64,000 nucleotides of DNA from Artocarpus heterophyllus (Eukaryota > Streptophyta > Magnoliopsida > Rosales > Moraceae), in contig CM046345.1 in the NCBI GenBank assembly GCA_025403435.1, forward strand, positions 19,710,809 through 19,774,808. Direction: 5' to 3'. The notes below the pieces were generated by a model. It had not been told where the DNA came from. It did not search any database and saw only the letters and a program-made list of their open reading frames with translations. Below, in pieces: positions 12,059 through 23,427 of the stretch; position 1 is the first letter of the stretch, and each line of letters begins with the position of its first letter. The position numbers and the translations under genes are program-made.

Positions 12059-12162
12059 ATGCCTTTGGGTGTTACAATATGAGGTTTATGACCTCCATTA
12101 ATCTCCACCAATGAGCATCAATTTTTGATTCACCCAATTGCTGCCATTTTTCTAACATAAGT

Positions 12163-14004
12163 CTCATGGGCGCCGCGGTGCCCAATGGGCAGTGCTTCAA
12201 CACCGGCGCCTGGGTAGGCCAGCACCTAGGCGCCACTCGGCATTGGGCTCATTGCCTTCTCGAGTGCAGTTTGCACTTTCAACACTGTAGCCTCAATTTC
12301 AAACGCGGTGGCGCTCGGAGCTATCATAAAACACATTTTTAATGTGTTTTCTCACTCGTATTAACGTGATTTTTAATCTCAAAATGACTAAAAAGATATA
12401 TTACAATCTCTTTAAGGTCAAATGTTTAAAACATGTAGTATCGACAGGTATTCAGTATTCTTACTGTAAAAGGCTCAATGAATATTAATTAAGTAATCAT
12501 GTATAAAAACAACTGCAGAATTGATCTCTATTTCTTTCTTTTTATTTTTTTTTATAAAGCTGACGACCGAGCAAAAAAGTACAAATTAACTAACTGCGAG
12601 AACCCTGAAACAATTTGTCCAAACAAGGGAAAAAAAAAAGAGCGGGCTTCCAGGAAACTGCTTTATGTTCTCAGAAGTCAAGCAAAAGAGAAAAACTAAT
12701 GTGAGAGAAAACGAACATAACTTTAATTATTAATGTGGCATCATATTGTAGCCACTGTAGAGGGAGGTGTTTAAGTCCAAGCAACTTTAGAATTGGGGCT
12801 ACATGCATATGATATATATGATAAACATAGGCCACTTGGTCCAATGGTGGGTCGTAATATTGTCGCAACTTTGGCCCACAGGACATGACTCCTGGTGGAG
12901 CCCACCTTCCACTACTTACCATCAATGGTTTAGAAATAGTGTAACCTAAAACATTCTTTTTTAAACTATTCGTAGACCAATCATATTCAAGACATTACAG
13001 AAATATGATTAAGGTAAAGTTTATTGGTAAAAACACACTTAACTTTACTACGAGGTAAAGCTCTAATTCTAAGTTATTTAAACAAAATTTAAAAAAAAAA
13101 ACACATGACAGAAATCCCTTGACTGGGCCCACCATCCCTACGCTATCTGGGCGTGATACTGCATACAGAGAATTCTTGATAAATTTAGCCACGAAATGAA
13201 GTTGCATAGATCACAAATCTAGCCGTGGCGGGGAGATCTCTTCATGGCAGTGGAGGACATAGCACCTCACGGGCTCCAAGAATAGTGAGGGTCAGAGGCA
13301 AAGTCTGAAAAATTAGTGGGAGGAGCAGAGGTTTAATTAAACTAATATGACAGGTGAAATATAATTTTATAAAGATGGAATATAATTTTTATATATAAAA
13401 TTATAAGAAAAAAAAGTTTAGATGATGGCTGTCTATCTTCATCTCTATGTGGTTTCGCCATCGATGAGGGTCTTATCATAGAGGTCTTCTCGTGACATTT
13501 GGAGGAACTCTGCCTTTGTTGCATGTGCCATGAGGCCCGAATCCAAACAACATAGAGTTTATTTAGAAAACACACTGAAATTTAAAGTTAGAACTTAAAC
13601 ACTATAACATATAACAAATTTTTACTTTTCACTGTAATATGTAAGTCTTTTATACTATAACAAATTAAATTTATTATTTCTAACATATTTCTCAAATGAA
13701 TTCATATTGACTGTATGGAGAGGCAGGCAGGAATCACTAAAGACAAAGAGGGGCCATAGGGAGAAATGATTAAGAAAAGGCGCCCTTAAATCATATTTGA
13801 CTACATCTCTATTAATGTGGAAAACGTGTGATCATTTCTTGAAGAGGTTTCAGGTGTTGACCAAAGGCAATACTAAAAATGTGGCGTACACCATAATTAA
13901 TTATCAATATGTTTTTAACTCTGTTTTTGTAGATTTTTTTTTTTCTGTTTCCTGTCGAAAGATTCATGAAAAGTCTTCAATTTTTTCCTTAAAACTAGTC
14001 TTTA
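12163..14004. other. Intergenic, no gene recognised; GC-rich GGCGCC cluster at its start
   Basis: The first ~170 bases (12163-12330) are rich in GGCGCC, GCGCCGCGG and GGTGCCC and continue the GC-rich island cut by Element I. The remainder is AT-rich. Short open frames at 12499-12925 and 13342-13575 have no recognisable protein features. Sequence at 13600-13690 resembles the small AT-rich repeats at about 19255-19350 and 47630-47710. Confidence 0.5.
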
Positions 14005-14530
14005 CACTACAAGAAAAACTACATTTACTGACATATTATTTACGCCATGTAATTTTTGAATGTCGTTGAAAAGTACATACAATGACATCTCCAATAAACA
14101 TGTCTTTAATTACATTTAAAACAATAATTAATGACATCTATATAAACGCCGTATTAAATGTCTTCTTTTAACGGTAATAGTTTAGTGTCGTTAAATTATA
14201 TAACGACAAGTAGGAGATGTCGTCAAAGCCTTAGAGATTCTACGACACCCTTTATAGACGATATCTTGACCAATATCGTCCATGAGGGGTGTCGTAGAAT
14301 CTCCAAGGCCTTGACGACATCTCCCACTTGTCGTTAAATTATTTAACGACACTAAACTATTGCCGTTAAAAAGAAAGTTTTAATATGACATCTATAGATG
14401 TCGTTAATTATTGTTTCAAATGTCATTAACGGCATCTTTGTTGGAGATGTCGTTATATGTACTTTTCAACGACATTTAAAAACTACATGTTGTAAATAAT
14501 ATTTCGTTAAATGTAGTTTTTCTTGTAGTG
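14005..14530. mobile_element. 526-bp foldback element with CACTA termini
   Basis: Starts CACTACAAGAAAAACTACAT and ends with its reverse complement ATGTAGTTTTTCTTGTAGTG. It is flanked by TTA on both sides (14002-14004 and 14531-14533), a 3-bp target duplication typical of CACTA transposons. The two arms are near-perfect inverted copies over almost the whole length, meeting near 14268. Multiple GTCGTT / AACGAC motifs in the arms look like transposase-binding repeats. No coding capacity. It is a non-autonomous derivative. Confidence 0.88.
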
Positions 14531-14533
14531 TTA

Positions 14534-15531
14534 TAGTCAATTTTGTCCTGTAAATTATTCTTAAACTAGAAATTTGCCTCATATAAAAAGTCCTTCCATT
14601 AAATTTTGGATGAACACCATTGATTTTGTCTTATAAAAAGTTCTAAAACGAGTTTTCCTCTCTAAAAATAATCCCTATATTAAAAGTTATACTTAATTTA
14701 GTTGCTAAACTAAAAGTTAACCTTGTCTTGTAACTGCCTTTGCTTTTTGGGTTCAAAATATGCTTTTGAAAGTATTACATGATCTGTCAAACGTGTCTTG
14801 TTTTTTGAAAAGTGTTTGAGGTCAGAACCATAAAATATAGCTTTTCAAAAAAGCAATTTTTAATTTTTTTAGTTTAAGGATTATTTATAGGACAAAATTA
14901 ACAAATGGGCCATTTATAAGACAATTTTTTGAGTTTAGAGACTATTTATAAGACAAAATTGTCTGTAAGACCTAATTTTAAAGAGAAAAAATGTAAAGAT
15001 TTTTTATGAATTTATCCCTTATAGTCGCACAAAAAAAAAAAAAAAACAAGCAATTTATTGAACAATTTATGTGATTTTACTAAAAGTACTAAAGTGTGAA
15101 CATAAACCTTTCGCACGATCCATTAACAAAATCAAGCCAAAGCAATTTTCTCAACAAACTATATATTTTTACTAATTGTATTAACATATATATAAAACAG
15201 CCAAGTTAATTACTAACTTTTCATCTAGCACATCAGTTCAAACTTATCAGTTTGCACCATCTATTATATAAAATTTTCACAAGCTACAGTATAAAACTTT
15301 TACATGCTATAGTTTTTGAATTTATTTTTTCTATTCAAATTGGTTTGTTAAAGAGCCCAAAAATAAAATAAAATTGAATGTGTTGCCAATATTATTTGAA
15401 AAATATTGTACGATGAAAAGAAAAAAAAAATCTAATATTTAGCATAGATTCTATCAAATAATTCTATCATAGTTCTATTATATTTGATTATGTTTTGAAA
15501 GGCTATTATACACAATTATAATATTTTTTTA
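14534..15531. other. Intergenic, AT-rich, no gene
   Basis: Repeated phrases such as TTATAAGACAAAATT and TTTGTCCTGTAAATT in direct and inverted orientation (about 14541-14950) suggest an older inverted-repeat element that received the CACTA foldback. No open frame of interest. Confidence 0.45.
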
Positions 15532-15905
15532 GAGTAAATTATACTATTAGATCCTGAACTATTCATTTTTTACATAATGCATCTAGAACTTTCAATCCTT
15601 AGTATAATACGCGTTAAACTTTGAAATTATTGATAATTGAGGTCTAATAGCTACATTTAATTTTCGTTAAGTACTCTTTCCACAAGTTGAGATTCAATTT
15701 TTTTTCATAATATAACAAGCTCTACGTTTAAAAAAACTTAAGTGTGGATTTCGGGACCAGAATAGTTCCTATTTTTTAACACTTGTTACTTATTAAGCCT
15801 CAATTGCTAATAATTTTAAAATTCAAGATGCATTTTGCCAATTAAAAGTTCAGGTGCTCTATACAGAAAAATGAATAGTTTGGAGTACAACAATACAATT
15901 TACTC
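15532..15905. mobile_element. MITE, ~374 bp with long terminal inverted repeats
   Basis: Left end GAGTAAATTATACTATTAGA and right end, read in reverse complement, GAGTAAATTGTATTGTTGTA, are related over about 40 bp, including CTGAACTATTCATTTTT. Inner parts (AGATGCATTTTGCC versus its counterpart near 15575) are also inverted. No transposase. The type matches GGGTAAATTACAC-like MITEs common in plants, often placed near Mutator. The target duplication is obscured by T-runs. Confidence 0.55.
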
Positions 15906-16054
15906 TTTTTGTTCTATATTTTGTTTTTGGATAAGTTTCGCATTTGTTAAGCATTCCCTTGCAAAAGTTCACTCTTTAATTCTTTTATCAATGGTTAAAA
16001 GAATTTTACGAAATTCTATGACAACAAAGGAAAAAATATGAAAAAAATTTTATA

Positions 16055-16227
16055 GGGTGTTTGGCATTGTCAGTTCAACTAAACTTTAAGTTGCTACAAT
16101 GTAAAGCTCTGACATACTACAGTGTTAAGAAAAAATAAGTTATAGTATTGTAAAGTTCTCACAGTTATAATGATTTTAACTAAGATTAGTTTAAACCAAT
16201 GGTTTGAATCAATGCTTCCAAATACCT
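16055..16227. mobile_element. hAT-like MITE, ~170 bp
   Basis: Begins GGGTGTTTGGCATTG. The right end in reverse complement reads AAGGTATTTGGAAGCATTG, giving imperfect terminal repeats of hAT type. The interior has short TACAGT / GTAAAGTTCTCAC motifs shared with other small repeats in the window. No clear 8-bp duplication. Confidence 0.4.
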
Positions 16228-16839
16228 TATCAATAGTCTCGATTTTAGTATAACTATTCATTCAAGAACCCAAAATACCAGATTTTTTTTGTTACTAGTT
16301 CAAGTACTTGTGTTACACATATTAAGTTGTAATTAAAGTTTTTATCATGTAGATTATGAATTGAACAAAAAAATTTATTTAGAAATTCAAAAAAGAAAAA
16401 AGTTGCACAGATAACTAAAGCTATGCTTTTGTTTGTGATCTTTGATATTCACTTTTTGAGTCTAACTACCTCACAATTTATGATCTATGCATTTTTTATT
16501 ATTTAGATAATTAATTGTTTATTTTTAGACAAAATATGCCAAAGTATAACAGTTAGGGCGTTATGAGTAACAAAATAGTAAAAAAAAAAAAAAATCGAAT
16601 ACTATTTTTTAAAAAGGACACAAAAAGTTTGGAGTGGTGCTGCAATTTAATTTTTTATTTTAAATATATATTTTTTAAAGATTTTTTTTGTGTTCCAAAT
16701 TGTTTTTTATTTCACACATTGTCTTGTTAAAACTTTCATATGCTATTATTGTGCTAATTCTACTTAATTGCAATGTAAGGCATAATTGATCATAACTAAG
16801 GAGCTCATTTCGTTAAAAAAGTTGATATTGGAGGAGTAT

Positions 16840-17400
16840 TAGAGATATCGATAAAATTGAATGGGAAATAAAACGAAAGAAGAACGAAAAAGAAAAAAAA
16901 GGGATATTTAAGGTAAGATTATAGTGGATAAATAGAATTAAAAAAGAATGAGGGAAAAATAAATAAAGCAATGAAAAAGAAAGAAAAAGAAAAAAAGATG
17001 AAATACTAAAAAAAAAAAAAAACTAAAGTAACCAATATAAATGACAATGGTGCATAAATAGCGTCTAAAAAAAGAAAAAAAAGTTGTTAATGGAAATGTA
17101 GACTACAGTAAACGAATGAGAAAAAAAGAAAAAGAAAAAGAAAAAGAAAAAGAAAAACCCAAGAAGGAAAGAAGAAGGAAAAAATAAAATACCAAAAAAT
17201 TATAAAAGGAAAAAAAATAAAACACTCTAATGATAGACAATTAAAGTTTTATCTTTTATTTTTTCTAAAAAGAAAGAAAAAGGATAAAGCATCAAAGTGG
17301 TTGAGTTTAAAAGGAAAAAAAAAAGATTCAAGTAGAAGATTATAGGACAAATGAAACCCTAAAGAGCACAAAAAAAGGTACCCAAATGCAAGCATTTTGG
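16840..17400. repeat. Purine-rich low-complexity tract with (GAAAAA)n
   Basis: About 560 bp that is almost only A and G on the plus strand, including five consecutive AGAAAA-type units at 17120-17156. No coding potential. Confidence 0.8.
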
Positions 17401-19240
17401 ACAATCAATAGGTGAATACTGTTATATATTCAAGGCATGTTTGGGAGAATTTGTGTTTTTATTTTTTAGCAGTAGAAAAAGAGAAGCATACGTTAGGGCT
17501 TTTTAATTAGTGTTTGAATAGTACAAAAAAAGTACTTTTTAATTTCATAAGAGCTTTTGAACCCGTTTGATTAAATAAGTCAAAAGTTCTTATTGGTATA
17601 AAGTGGTGTAACTTAAGGATATAAATGAAATTCTTAATTTGTTATTCTTAAATATGCGGTCAAAAGTATAAGTAAAAAAACTTTTCATAAACACTTTTTT
17701 CATAAACAGAAAATGGTTGGCTTCTATCAAAAGTGCTTGTAAAAGGCGGAAACACTTTTGTAAAGTCCATCTAAACATGTCGAAAACAGTTTTTAGAGTA
17801 AATAAGCCAAAAACAGTTTTTGTTAAACCATTTCAAATAGGCTTTCACTCTTTAAGTATAGTTAAATATATTTTATTAAAAATCCCATTACATAACAATA
17901 TATGTATATATATTTTGTGATGTTTTATCGAGAAAATATAAAACGTATCTCTTGTGTTTTAGCTAAATGCAACATTTATCCTTGGATTTTTTTTAAAATT
18001 CAAAAAGTATCCCTTCTATTTTTCAAATCATCCAAAAATTATCCTTTTTTTTTAACTTTTAAAGACATACATCATTTAAAAAGACAAATATACCCTTAGA
18101 AATTAAGGATGAGGATCTTAATAAAACTAAACACTTACTATTTGGAGAGTGAAAAAGTAAAATCAACTTATGATCAATTCTATATTCACCAATATTTTTT
18201 GATATATACTTGTGATATTGAAATTCTATTTGGAATTATTTTTTGTATTGCAAAGTAAAACCAGCTGGTTGGAAATACCCAATATAACTAACGTGACCAA
18301 ATAATGCTAAAAGCCCATTCGGTAAATAGGTTTGAATTGTGTTGATTTGGATTATTTTGATTTGAGTTTTGTAATTTAAATTGGTAACTTGAATTACTAT
18401 TCGAATTAAAATTTAGATGTGTTTTTAAAGTGTTAATCTGAATAGGGAATAAAATTGAGATTTGTGTTTAAATAAATAGTGAAAACAATTTTTTATTTAT
18501 TAATAAATCTAATAAAATCTTAAAGTTCATTGTCCTAAAAAATATGCAATGTGGATCTTAATTTGTTCCTCTTTTCATTAAAAACATAATGAAAGAAGAA
18601 TAATCTCAATCAAAAATTAAATAAAAAAGTTATGATATTCTTCCTCAAATTAGGAGAGAGAATTTTGGCTTTTACTATAACAAACATATCCGAGTCTAAA
18701 GAGTTCAAGGGAGGTTAGAACTCTAAAAACTTGGATTCAAAAATTCATTTGATTTGAGTTTTGAGGAAAACAAACACATATCTAAAAGATTCTAAAGATT
18801 TGAATCCAAGAAGTTGGCTGAAAAAGCAAAACAAACAAGGCCTAATTTTTCAGTCTTCTTTTTTTTTTTAAAAAAAAAAAGTTTTACTTTCTTCTTCAAA
18901 TGAAAAAAAAAAAACTTACATTCTTCAAAAAGAATTTGATGTGTGTTCAAAATTTTATTCATGTTAATGGTGAATCTAAAAGGAGGTTTGGAAGCTATCA
19001 TAACCTAAAACATATTTTAGATTATGTTTTGTACTTCAAAGATGGTTTGATTATTTAAAAAAAAGTATAAAAGTTAAAGAAATGGATTGTTTTTGTATGG
19101 TTTAAAAAACATAAGAGATATTTTTTATATTTAAAAAATCTCAAAAATAAATATTGTATTTAACTAAAACTTAAGGATACTTTTTGTATTTTTCTCGTCT
19201 TAGCTGATCATTTATAGGGTGTGAGGCCAGTAGTGGGAAC
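17401..19240. other. Intergenic, AT-rich, no gene
   Basis: Homopolymer-rich sequence. A T-run directly followed by an A-run at 18858-18882 forms a small palindrome. Short open frames at 17590-18099 and 18792-19001 are composition artefacts rich in Lys, Phe and Ile. Confidence 0.55.
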
Positions 19241-19375
19241 CGTTTTTGCTGAAGCATATGAGAGCTTTACACTGTAATAAAAATTTTTCTTTTTACTGTA
19301 ACATATAAAAGCTTTACACTATTTATAATTAAGTTTATGGTGTAAATCACTCTTAGCTAAACACCTTCTTAATAA
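19241..19375. repeat. Small AT-rich dispersed repeat (possible hAT MITE)
   Basis: Contains GAGAGCTTTACACTGTAATAA and a related inverted phrase, shared with about 13600-13690 and 47630-47710, and ends ...GCTAAACACCTTC, similar to hAT-like termini. It lies ~300 bp upstream of the NIMIN2-like promoter. Confidence 0.35.
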
Positions 19376-19672
19376 TCGAACAATCTTCATTTTATGCTCC
19401 GTAGCCGCAGCGGATTAAAACTTCCCGCGCCATTAAAAAAGTTGACCAAACTATTTATAGTGTCCCTTGGGTCTTCCCGGCGTTCGGAAACATCGCGGAA
19501 CCCAAAACCTGAACCCATTTCATCCCATTATCACCAGTCACGCGCCAAAATCCACGCGTTTATCAAATGGTGTCAACATCCTAAGAATGGCCTTCTTATT
19601 CGCGTTAAACTAGAAGAGTAAAAGGCGGAACTCGGGAACAAAGAACGTTTCACGCAACTGCACTAACGTAGA

Positions 19673-19694
19673 TGACGTCATAAAGCCACGTCAT
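19673..19694. promoter_or_regulatory. as-1-like TGACG pair upstream of NIMIN2-like gene
   Basis: TGACGTCA at 19673-19680 and CACGTCAT at 19687-19694 (TGACGTG on the minus strand) give two or three TGACG cores within 22 bp. TGACG is the binding core of TGA bZIP factors, and as-1 elements are paired TGACG motifs. The pair lies ~130 bp upstream of the likely start of transcription. NIMIN genes of Arabidopsis are known to be salicylate-induced through TGA factors and NPR1, so the site fits the gene. Confidence 0.6.
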
Positions 19695-19790
19695 TTGGCA
19701 CATGGATCCAACGGCTGAGAAAAATCGAAGTCCGGCAAAATATTTTGAAAAAAAAAAAAGCATTAATACGAAAAGCATGACCAGCAACAA

Positions 19791-19798
19791 TATATTAT
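19791..19798 (+). promoter_or_regulatory. Likely TATA box of NIMIN2-like gene
   Basis: TATATTAT, about 122 bp before the ATG at 19920, leaving a 5' leader of roughly 95 bases. No competing TATA lies between the as-1-like pair and the ATG. Confidence 0.5.
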
Positions 19799-19919
19799 GT
19801 CTAAGCGAAGGAAGCATATAATCAAACGCTCATTTTAAAGACAAATCTAAACACCACTAACTTCAACTTCACACCAAAATTAAGTGCCTGTTTGGCTCAC
19901 GAGAAAATTAAAGGAAAAA

Positions 19920-20411
19920 ATGGAAATCGAGAAAAGAAAGCGGTTGCCGGAGAAAGATGATCGGGAGGAAGAGGACCAGAGGACGAAGATGACGACAAAG
20001 GAGAAGGAGGAGGAAGGAGGAGGAGGAGGAGGAGGAGGAGGAGGAGTGGTGGTGGTGCCAACGGAGGAGGAGGTGGAGGAGTTCTTCGCGATTGTTCGGC
20101 GGATGCAAGTCGCTGTGAAATACTTCGAGAAATCCGCCGGCGACGGAAATGGTGGCCGGAGAGGGACGTGGAGGGCGGTGCTGGAGAGTGCCAAGGAGGA
20201 AGAGGAGGAGGGATTGGTGGTCGGTCTTGTCCGTGGCGATCGTGATGGTGATGATCAGGATGATCATGATTATGATCAAGTTGGAATAATTGACAGTGGA
20301 GATCGTCTTGAGTCGGCGAAGAAAAAGAAGAGAACGGAGGAAGGTAATGGACGTTTGGACTTGAACGCCGTGCCTCTTGATGAACAGGAGCAGAGGGAGA
20401 GCCGTACTTGA
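19920..20411 (+). CDS. NIMIN2-like protein (NPR1/NIM1-interacting)
   Basis: 163 residues in a single exon. The ATG at 19920 is chosen because the frame upstream has only a GTG. Residues 48-62 (TEEEVEEFFAIVRRM) match the NPR1-binding signature of NIMIN2 proteins, and LDLNAVP at 146-152 is an EAR repression motif. KKKKR at 134-138 is a likely nuclear signal. Residues 11-32 are charged, 33-42 are ten Gly encoded by a GGA repeat, and 108-120 are Asp-rich. Family role: small nuclear proteins that bind NPR1 bound to TGA factors and dampen salicylate-induced PR gene expression, probably through TOPLESS recruitment by the EAR motif. NIMIN proteins are short (about 110-170 residues) and intronless, which fits. 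The upstream TGACG pair agrees with salicylate control. It could be a NIMIN1/NRR-type paralogue instead, but spacing and EAR type favour NIMIN2. Confidence 0.85.
   Translation: MEIEKRKRLPEKDDREEEDQRTKMTTKEKEEEGGGGGGGGGGVVVVPTEEEVEEFFAIVRRMQVAVKYFEKSAGDGNGGRRGTWRAVLESAKEEEEEGLVVGLVRGDRDGDDQDDHDYDQVGIIDSGDRLESAKKKKRTEEGNGRLDLNAVPLDEQEQRESRT
20004..20059 (+). repeat. Coding (GGA)n/(GTG)n trinucleotide repeat
   Basis: GGAGGA repeats followed by GTGGTGGTG encode the Glu, Gly10 and Val4 runs of the NIMIN2-like protein. Slippage here would change the length of the Gly tract without shifting frame. Confidence 0.85.
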
Positions 20412-20760
20412 GAAACGACCACGTTTAGGTGGTGGATCGTTCTGATCGTCAGATCGATCGATCGAGTTGATGATGATCAGTGAATCATTGGGGACAGACC
20501 CGTCCGAGCCGTGATCGAGGTTAAGAGGAACAACCGCATGGAAAGTACCGGAGAGGTCACCGGATGAACCGGTTCCGTTCACTGCACCGGAGAACTCGTA
20601 TGACCGAAAGACAGGCAGTGAACTGTTTTTTTTTTTTTTTTCCAATAAAAAAATTCTTCTCTTTTCTTTTCTTTCTTTTTTTTTTTTTCTAAATATTCCG
20701 TGGCAAGCCTTTTTTTGTGTGAATGATCGATTTGGAGTTGCTTCTACGATAATCACATAC
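20412..20760 (+). other. Probable 3' UTR of NIMIN2-like gene
   Basis: A GATC-rich patch (20437-20482), a run of about 17 T (20626-20641) and AATAAA at 20644-20649, a plausible polyadenylation signal 235 bp after the stop. A minus-strand open frame covers all of this and the gene, but it is a mirror of low-complexity sequence. Confidence 0.45.
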
Positions 20761-21539
20761 ACATCTTCACTCCGTTAATTTAAAGCCTTGTTATGTGGTC
20801 ATTTTTTAATTTTAGGGCAAGGAAAAAAAAAATAAAGGAGTTGTTATTGTATACTATGCACGAGGTTTTTCTATTTATTTATTTAATAAATTTAAATGCA
20901 TAATTAGTCGGTCACCTAAGAAACTTACAAGAATCTTTTAATCAAGGGAGAAGTTAAGAAATTAGCGCATATGATTTATCTGTGAGAAAAGTTACTGAAA
21001 CTGGTGATGAATTTATGGGGGTTGGTTTTCTCTGAAATCAGAAGGTTGAGGGTGTGCTATTTTAATTTATTTTATTTTGTTGACAACATTGATTTTACAC
21101 CTTTACTATAAACAACAAAGTAGTAGTAGTAATAATAATAATAATAATAATAACAATAATAATAAAAAAAAGGTACTTACTATACGTCGTGATCACGGTA
21201 TAACGTACGTCATTTTTTTTTATTTTTTTATTATTTTTATTTTTATTTTTTATTTTTAACAAAAGTGAATTTCAAGGTTCGCTGGAACCAAAGAAATTGA
21301 CGAGTTTTTCCTTTTAAATTCTCCCTTCCTTATATTTATATGTTACAGATATGCATGATTAGAGACATTTTTTTGCTGCCTTTCCTGATTCTATTCTGAA
21401 ATTTAGCACCCGTTCTTCACTATGCAGATAGGCTGATCCACAACAAGGATAACAAAAATTCTCTCAGGAGAGCTTAGACGGCAATTAAATTTTCTTGTCC
21501 ATTTATTATTATTATTTTTATTTAGAGTTCGTTTGAAAA
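20761..21539. other. Intergenic, no gene; (TAG)n(TAA)n microsatellite
   Basis: AT-rich. A TAG/TAA trinucleotide repeat runs at about 21119-21165, and another T-rich stretch at about 21210-21260. No coding feature. Confidence 0.65.
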
Positions 21540-21544
21540 GTTAG

Positions 21545-23427
21545 TGTTAGACATGTATACCTAAAGAGTAAAAATGTAATATATTTTTAGAAACATTTTT
21601 ATCAATAGAGAGTTTATTTATTATTCATATACCTAATTGTTATCCTCTTTACATTTATATTTGTTGGATGTATGATAAGCAAACAAAAGTCTGAAACTGT
21701 CAGTTTAAACCTTTAAGAATTGACATATGACGGATAGATTATGCAGAAGACACAATTCTGAAGGTGACGGTCTAAATCATAAGATCCGCAATCGAGAGAA
21801 TAAAGTTAGGCGCTTTATTTATACAAAGATTGTTATGTTGTCTATATCTTTAACAAGAGATAGTTTGTCTTGGCCATCGGAGGTAGACTCTGTGAATAGA
21901 AACATTGGCACATTGTCATAGACGATGATGTGTTGGATCGGGATATAAAGTGAATTGATTTGGATTTATAATTCTATCTCAGCAAATCGATTCACTTTAG
22001 ACAATCATATGTGTTATATCTTAATCTTGAGATGAATAATAAGCATGTTGTCTTGGCTTATGTCCTTTGATGTACCAAAAGATGACATTCATATTTTATG
22101 TTGGTATGCATACCGGTACATTGGAAGCATGACTCTTGGTGGCATAGACTTGTTATTCATGTATGCAATCCATAGCTCCTATTCAAGAGTAGTTGATATC
22201 CTCTTATATGCGTTATCCTGTAATTCAAAAATTGGAGCGCTCAACCATTTGGATATATAAGTGTAACCACATGGTATACAGTCTTTGGAGGGTAAGTTTT
22301 CTAATGGTGAGATAATGGAACGTAAGATAAAAATAATCAGGAAGGTAGACAGAATTTATCCTTAAGCCGATTATAGATAATCCTATGGGGATACGACACA
22401 TTATGATACGACAGAATTTATCGAAAGCTTGAACTATATAGCTCCATCGGTCCCTTTTGCTAGCTTATAAAAAATCCTATAACAATGTGGCGTGCTTTTC
22501 CTATGATTGGTAACTTGTGTCAGATTATAAGATTGGCTGAAAATTTGATAGGATTAGATAATTTATGTATGTTTATTAGTTGAATTAATTTTGTGAAAAT
22601 TAATTCAAGATAAACTTATTGAATTATCGGGATTAGATAATTCATTATGTTTATCGGTTAAATTAGTTTTGAATAAATTAATTTAAGATAAACTTGTTGA
22701 ATTATCAAAAATATTTATTTTCCTAGAGATTATATAGATATGACTATTTTAATTAGATAACTTCTCTATTGGTTTATTTGAATTAAAACTGAGGCTCTAT
22801 CCCAAGAATCTTGGGTGGAAAATAAAAGATTCGTAGGGATCATTTATCGTAAGCTCGGTAGGTCAATCATTAAGTTTGGCCTACCGATGGAGCAAGTTCG
22901 ACAGGTTGATCTGCCAGTTTGGCCTACCGACCAAGCGATAATAGATCACGTATTTTCACGCAGATTTTATCTTATATTGATTCTGATTTAAAGTTTTGAG
23001 GTCTTATCTAACCCCTGGGCCCAACCTCTATAAAAAAGGTAGGGAGACTCATTGTTATTCAGATCAGTTGAGAAATCTAGAGTGAGACTCTGCTGGTGAG
23101 ACTCTAAAATTCCCTAGAAAGCTGTTGTTCACAAATCACGAACTATAGCTTTAGGTATTTCTCAATTGGTTGAAAGGAGAGTCGCCTGGTGGAGGAGCTG
23201 TATGAGTATGCCCACACACAAATCGGTTGTGGATAGAGAATAACAAAGAAGACCAGCTGGTTAAAGTTCTTTTAAAATGTTATTTCTCTTCACGGATTGC
23301 GGAGCTTTTTGGCAAATAAGGTTAGTAAGTCTGGTTAATTTATGCATTTAACGTGTCAAACTTGTGCTTTTAAAAATACTCTAGAATAAAATTTTTTAAA
23401 ATTTTGTTGCGTGCTATTTTTCTAACA
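21545..23427 (+). repeat. Element A 5' LTR (1,883 bp)
   Basis: Starts TGTTAGACATGTATACC and ends TATTTTTCTAACA. It is followed by a degenerate tRNA-iMet primer site, TTGCTATCAAAGCC (23429-23442). A decayed cluster of TCGGCAGGCCGA-type palindromes lies at about 22850-22940. Confidence 0.88.

Larger units (their letters stand above)
4866..12157 (-). mobile_element. Element I: full-length Ty1/copia LTR retrotransposon
   Basis: Two LTRs of exactly 803 bp (4866-5668 and 11355-12157), both TGTTAG...CTAACA, enclose a minus-strand gag-pol. The flanks are a perfect 5-bp target duplication, TAAGT, at 4861-4865 and 12158-12162. The LTRs differ at only three positions seen by eye (5064/11553, 5071/11560, 5638/12127), so the insertion is recent. 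Domain order is Gag, zinc knuckle, protease, integrase, RT, RNase H; integrase before RT defines copia. Gag-pol has one frameshift near 6938. The 5' LTR, by direction of transcription, is the right-hand one. The segment beside it is not the usual initiator-tRNA-Met primer site. Confidence 0.96.
11355..12157 (-). repeat. Element I 5' LTR (803 bp)
   Basis: Pair of 4866-5668. On the minus strand it begins TGTTAGAAAAATGGCAGC and ends ATTACTAACA. It holds the U3 tandem repeats (about 11888-12058), a TATA box (11814-11819) and the 14-nt primer-complementary segment (11553-11566). Confidence 0.96.

Noticed and set aside
19394..19621. 75-residue plus-strand frame upstream of the NIMIN2-like gene
   Set aside because: It lies in the promoter region just before the TGACG pair, is followed by a separate TATA, and resembles no known family.
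19908..20762. 284-residue open frame on the minus strand over the NIMIN2-like gene
   Set aside because: It is the mirror of GGA and GAT repeats (Ser, Leu and Ile runs), has no domain, and overlaps the gene, its 3' UTR and a poly-T tract. The plus-strand protein has two family motifs.
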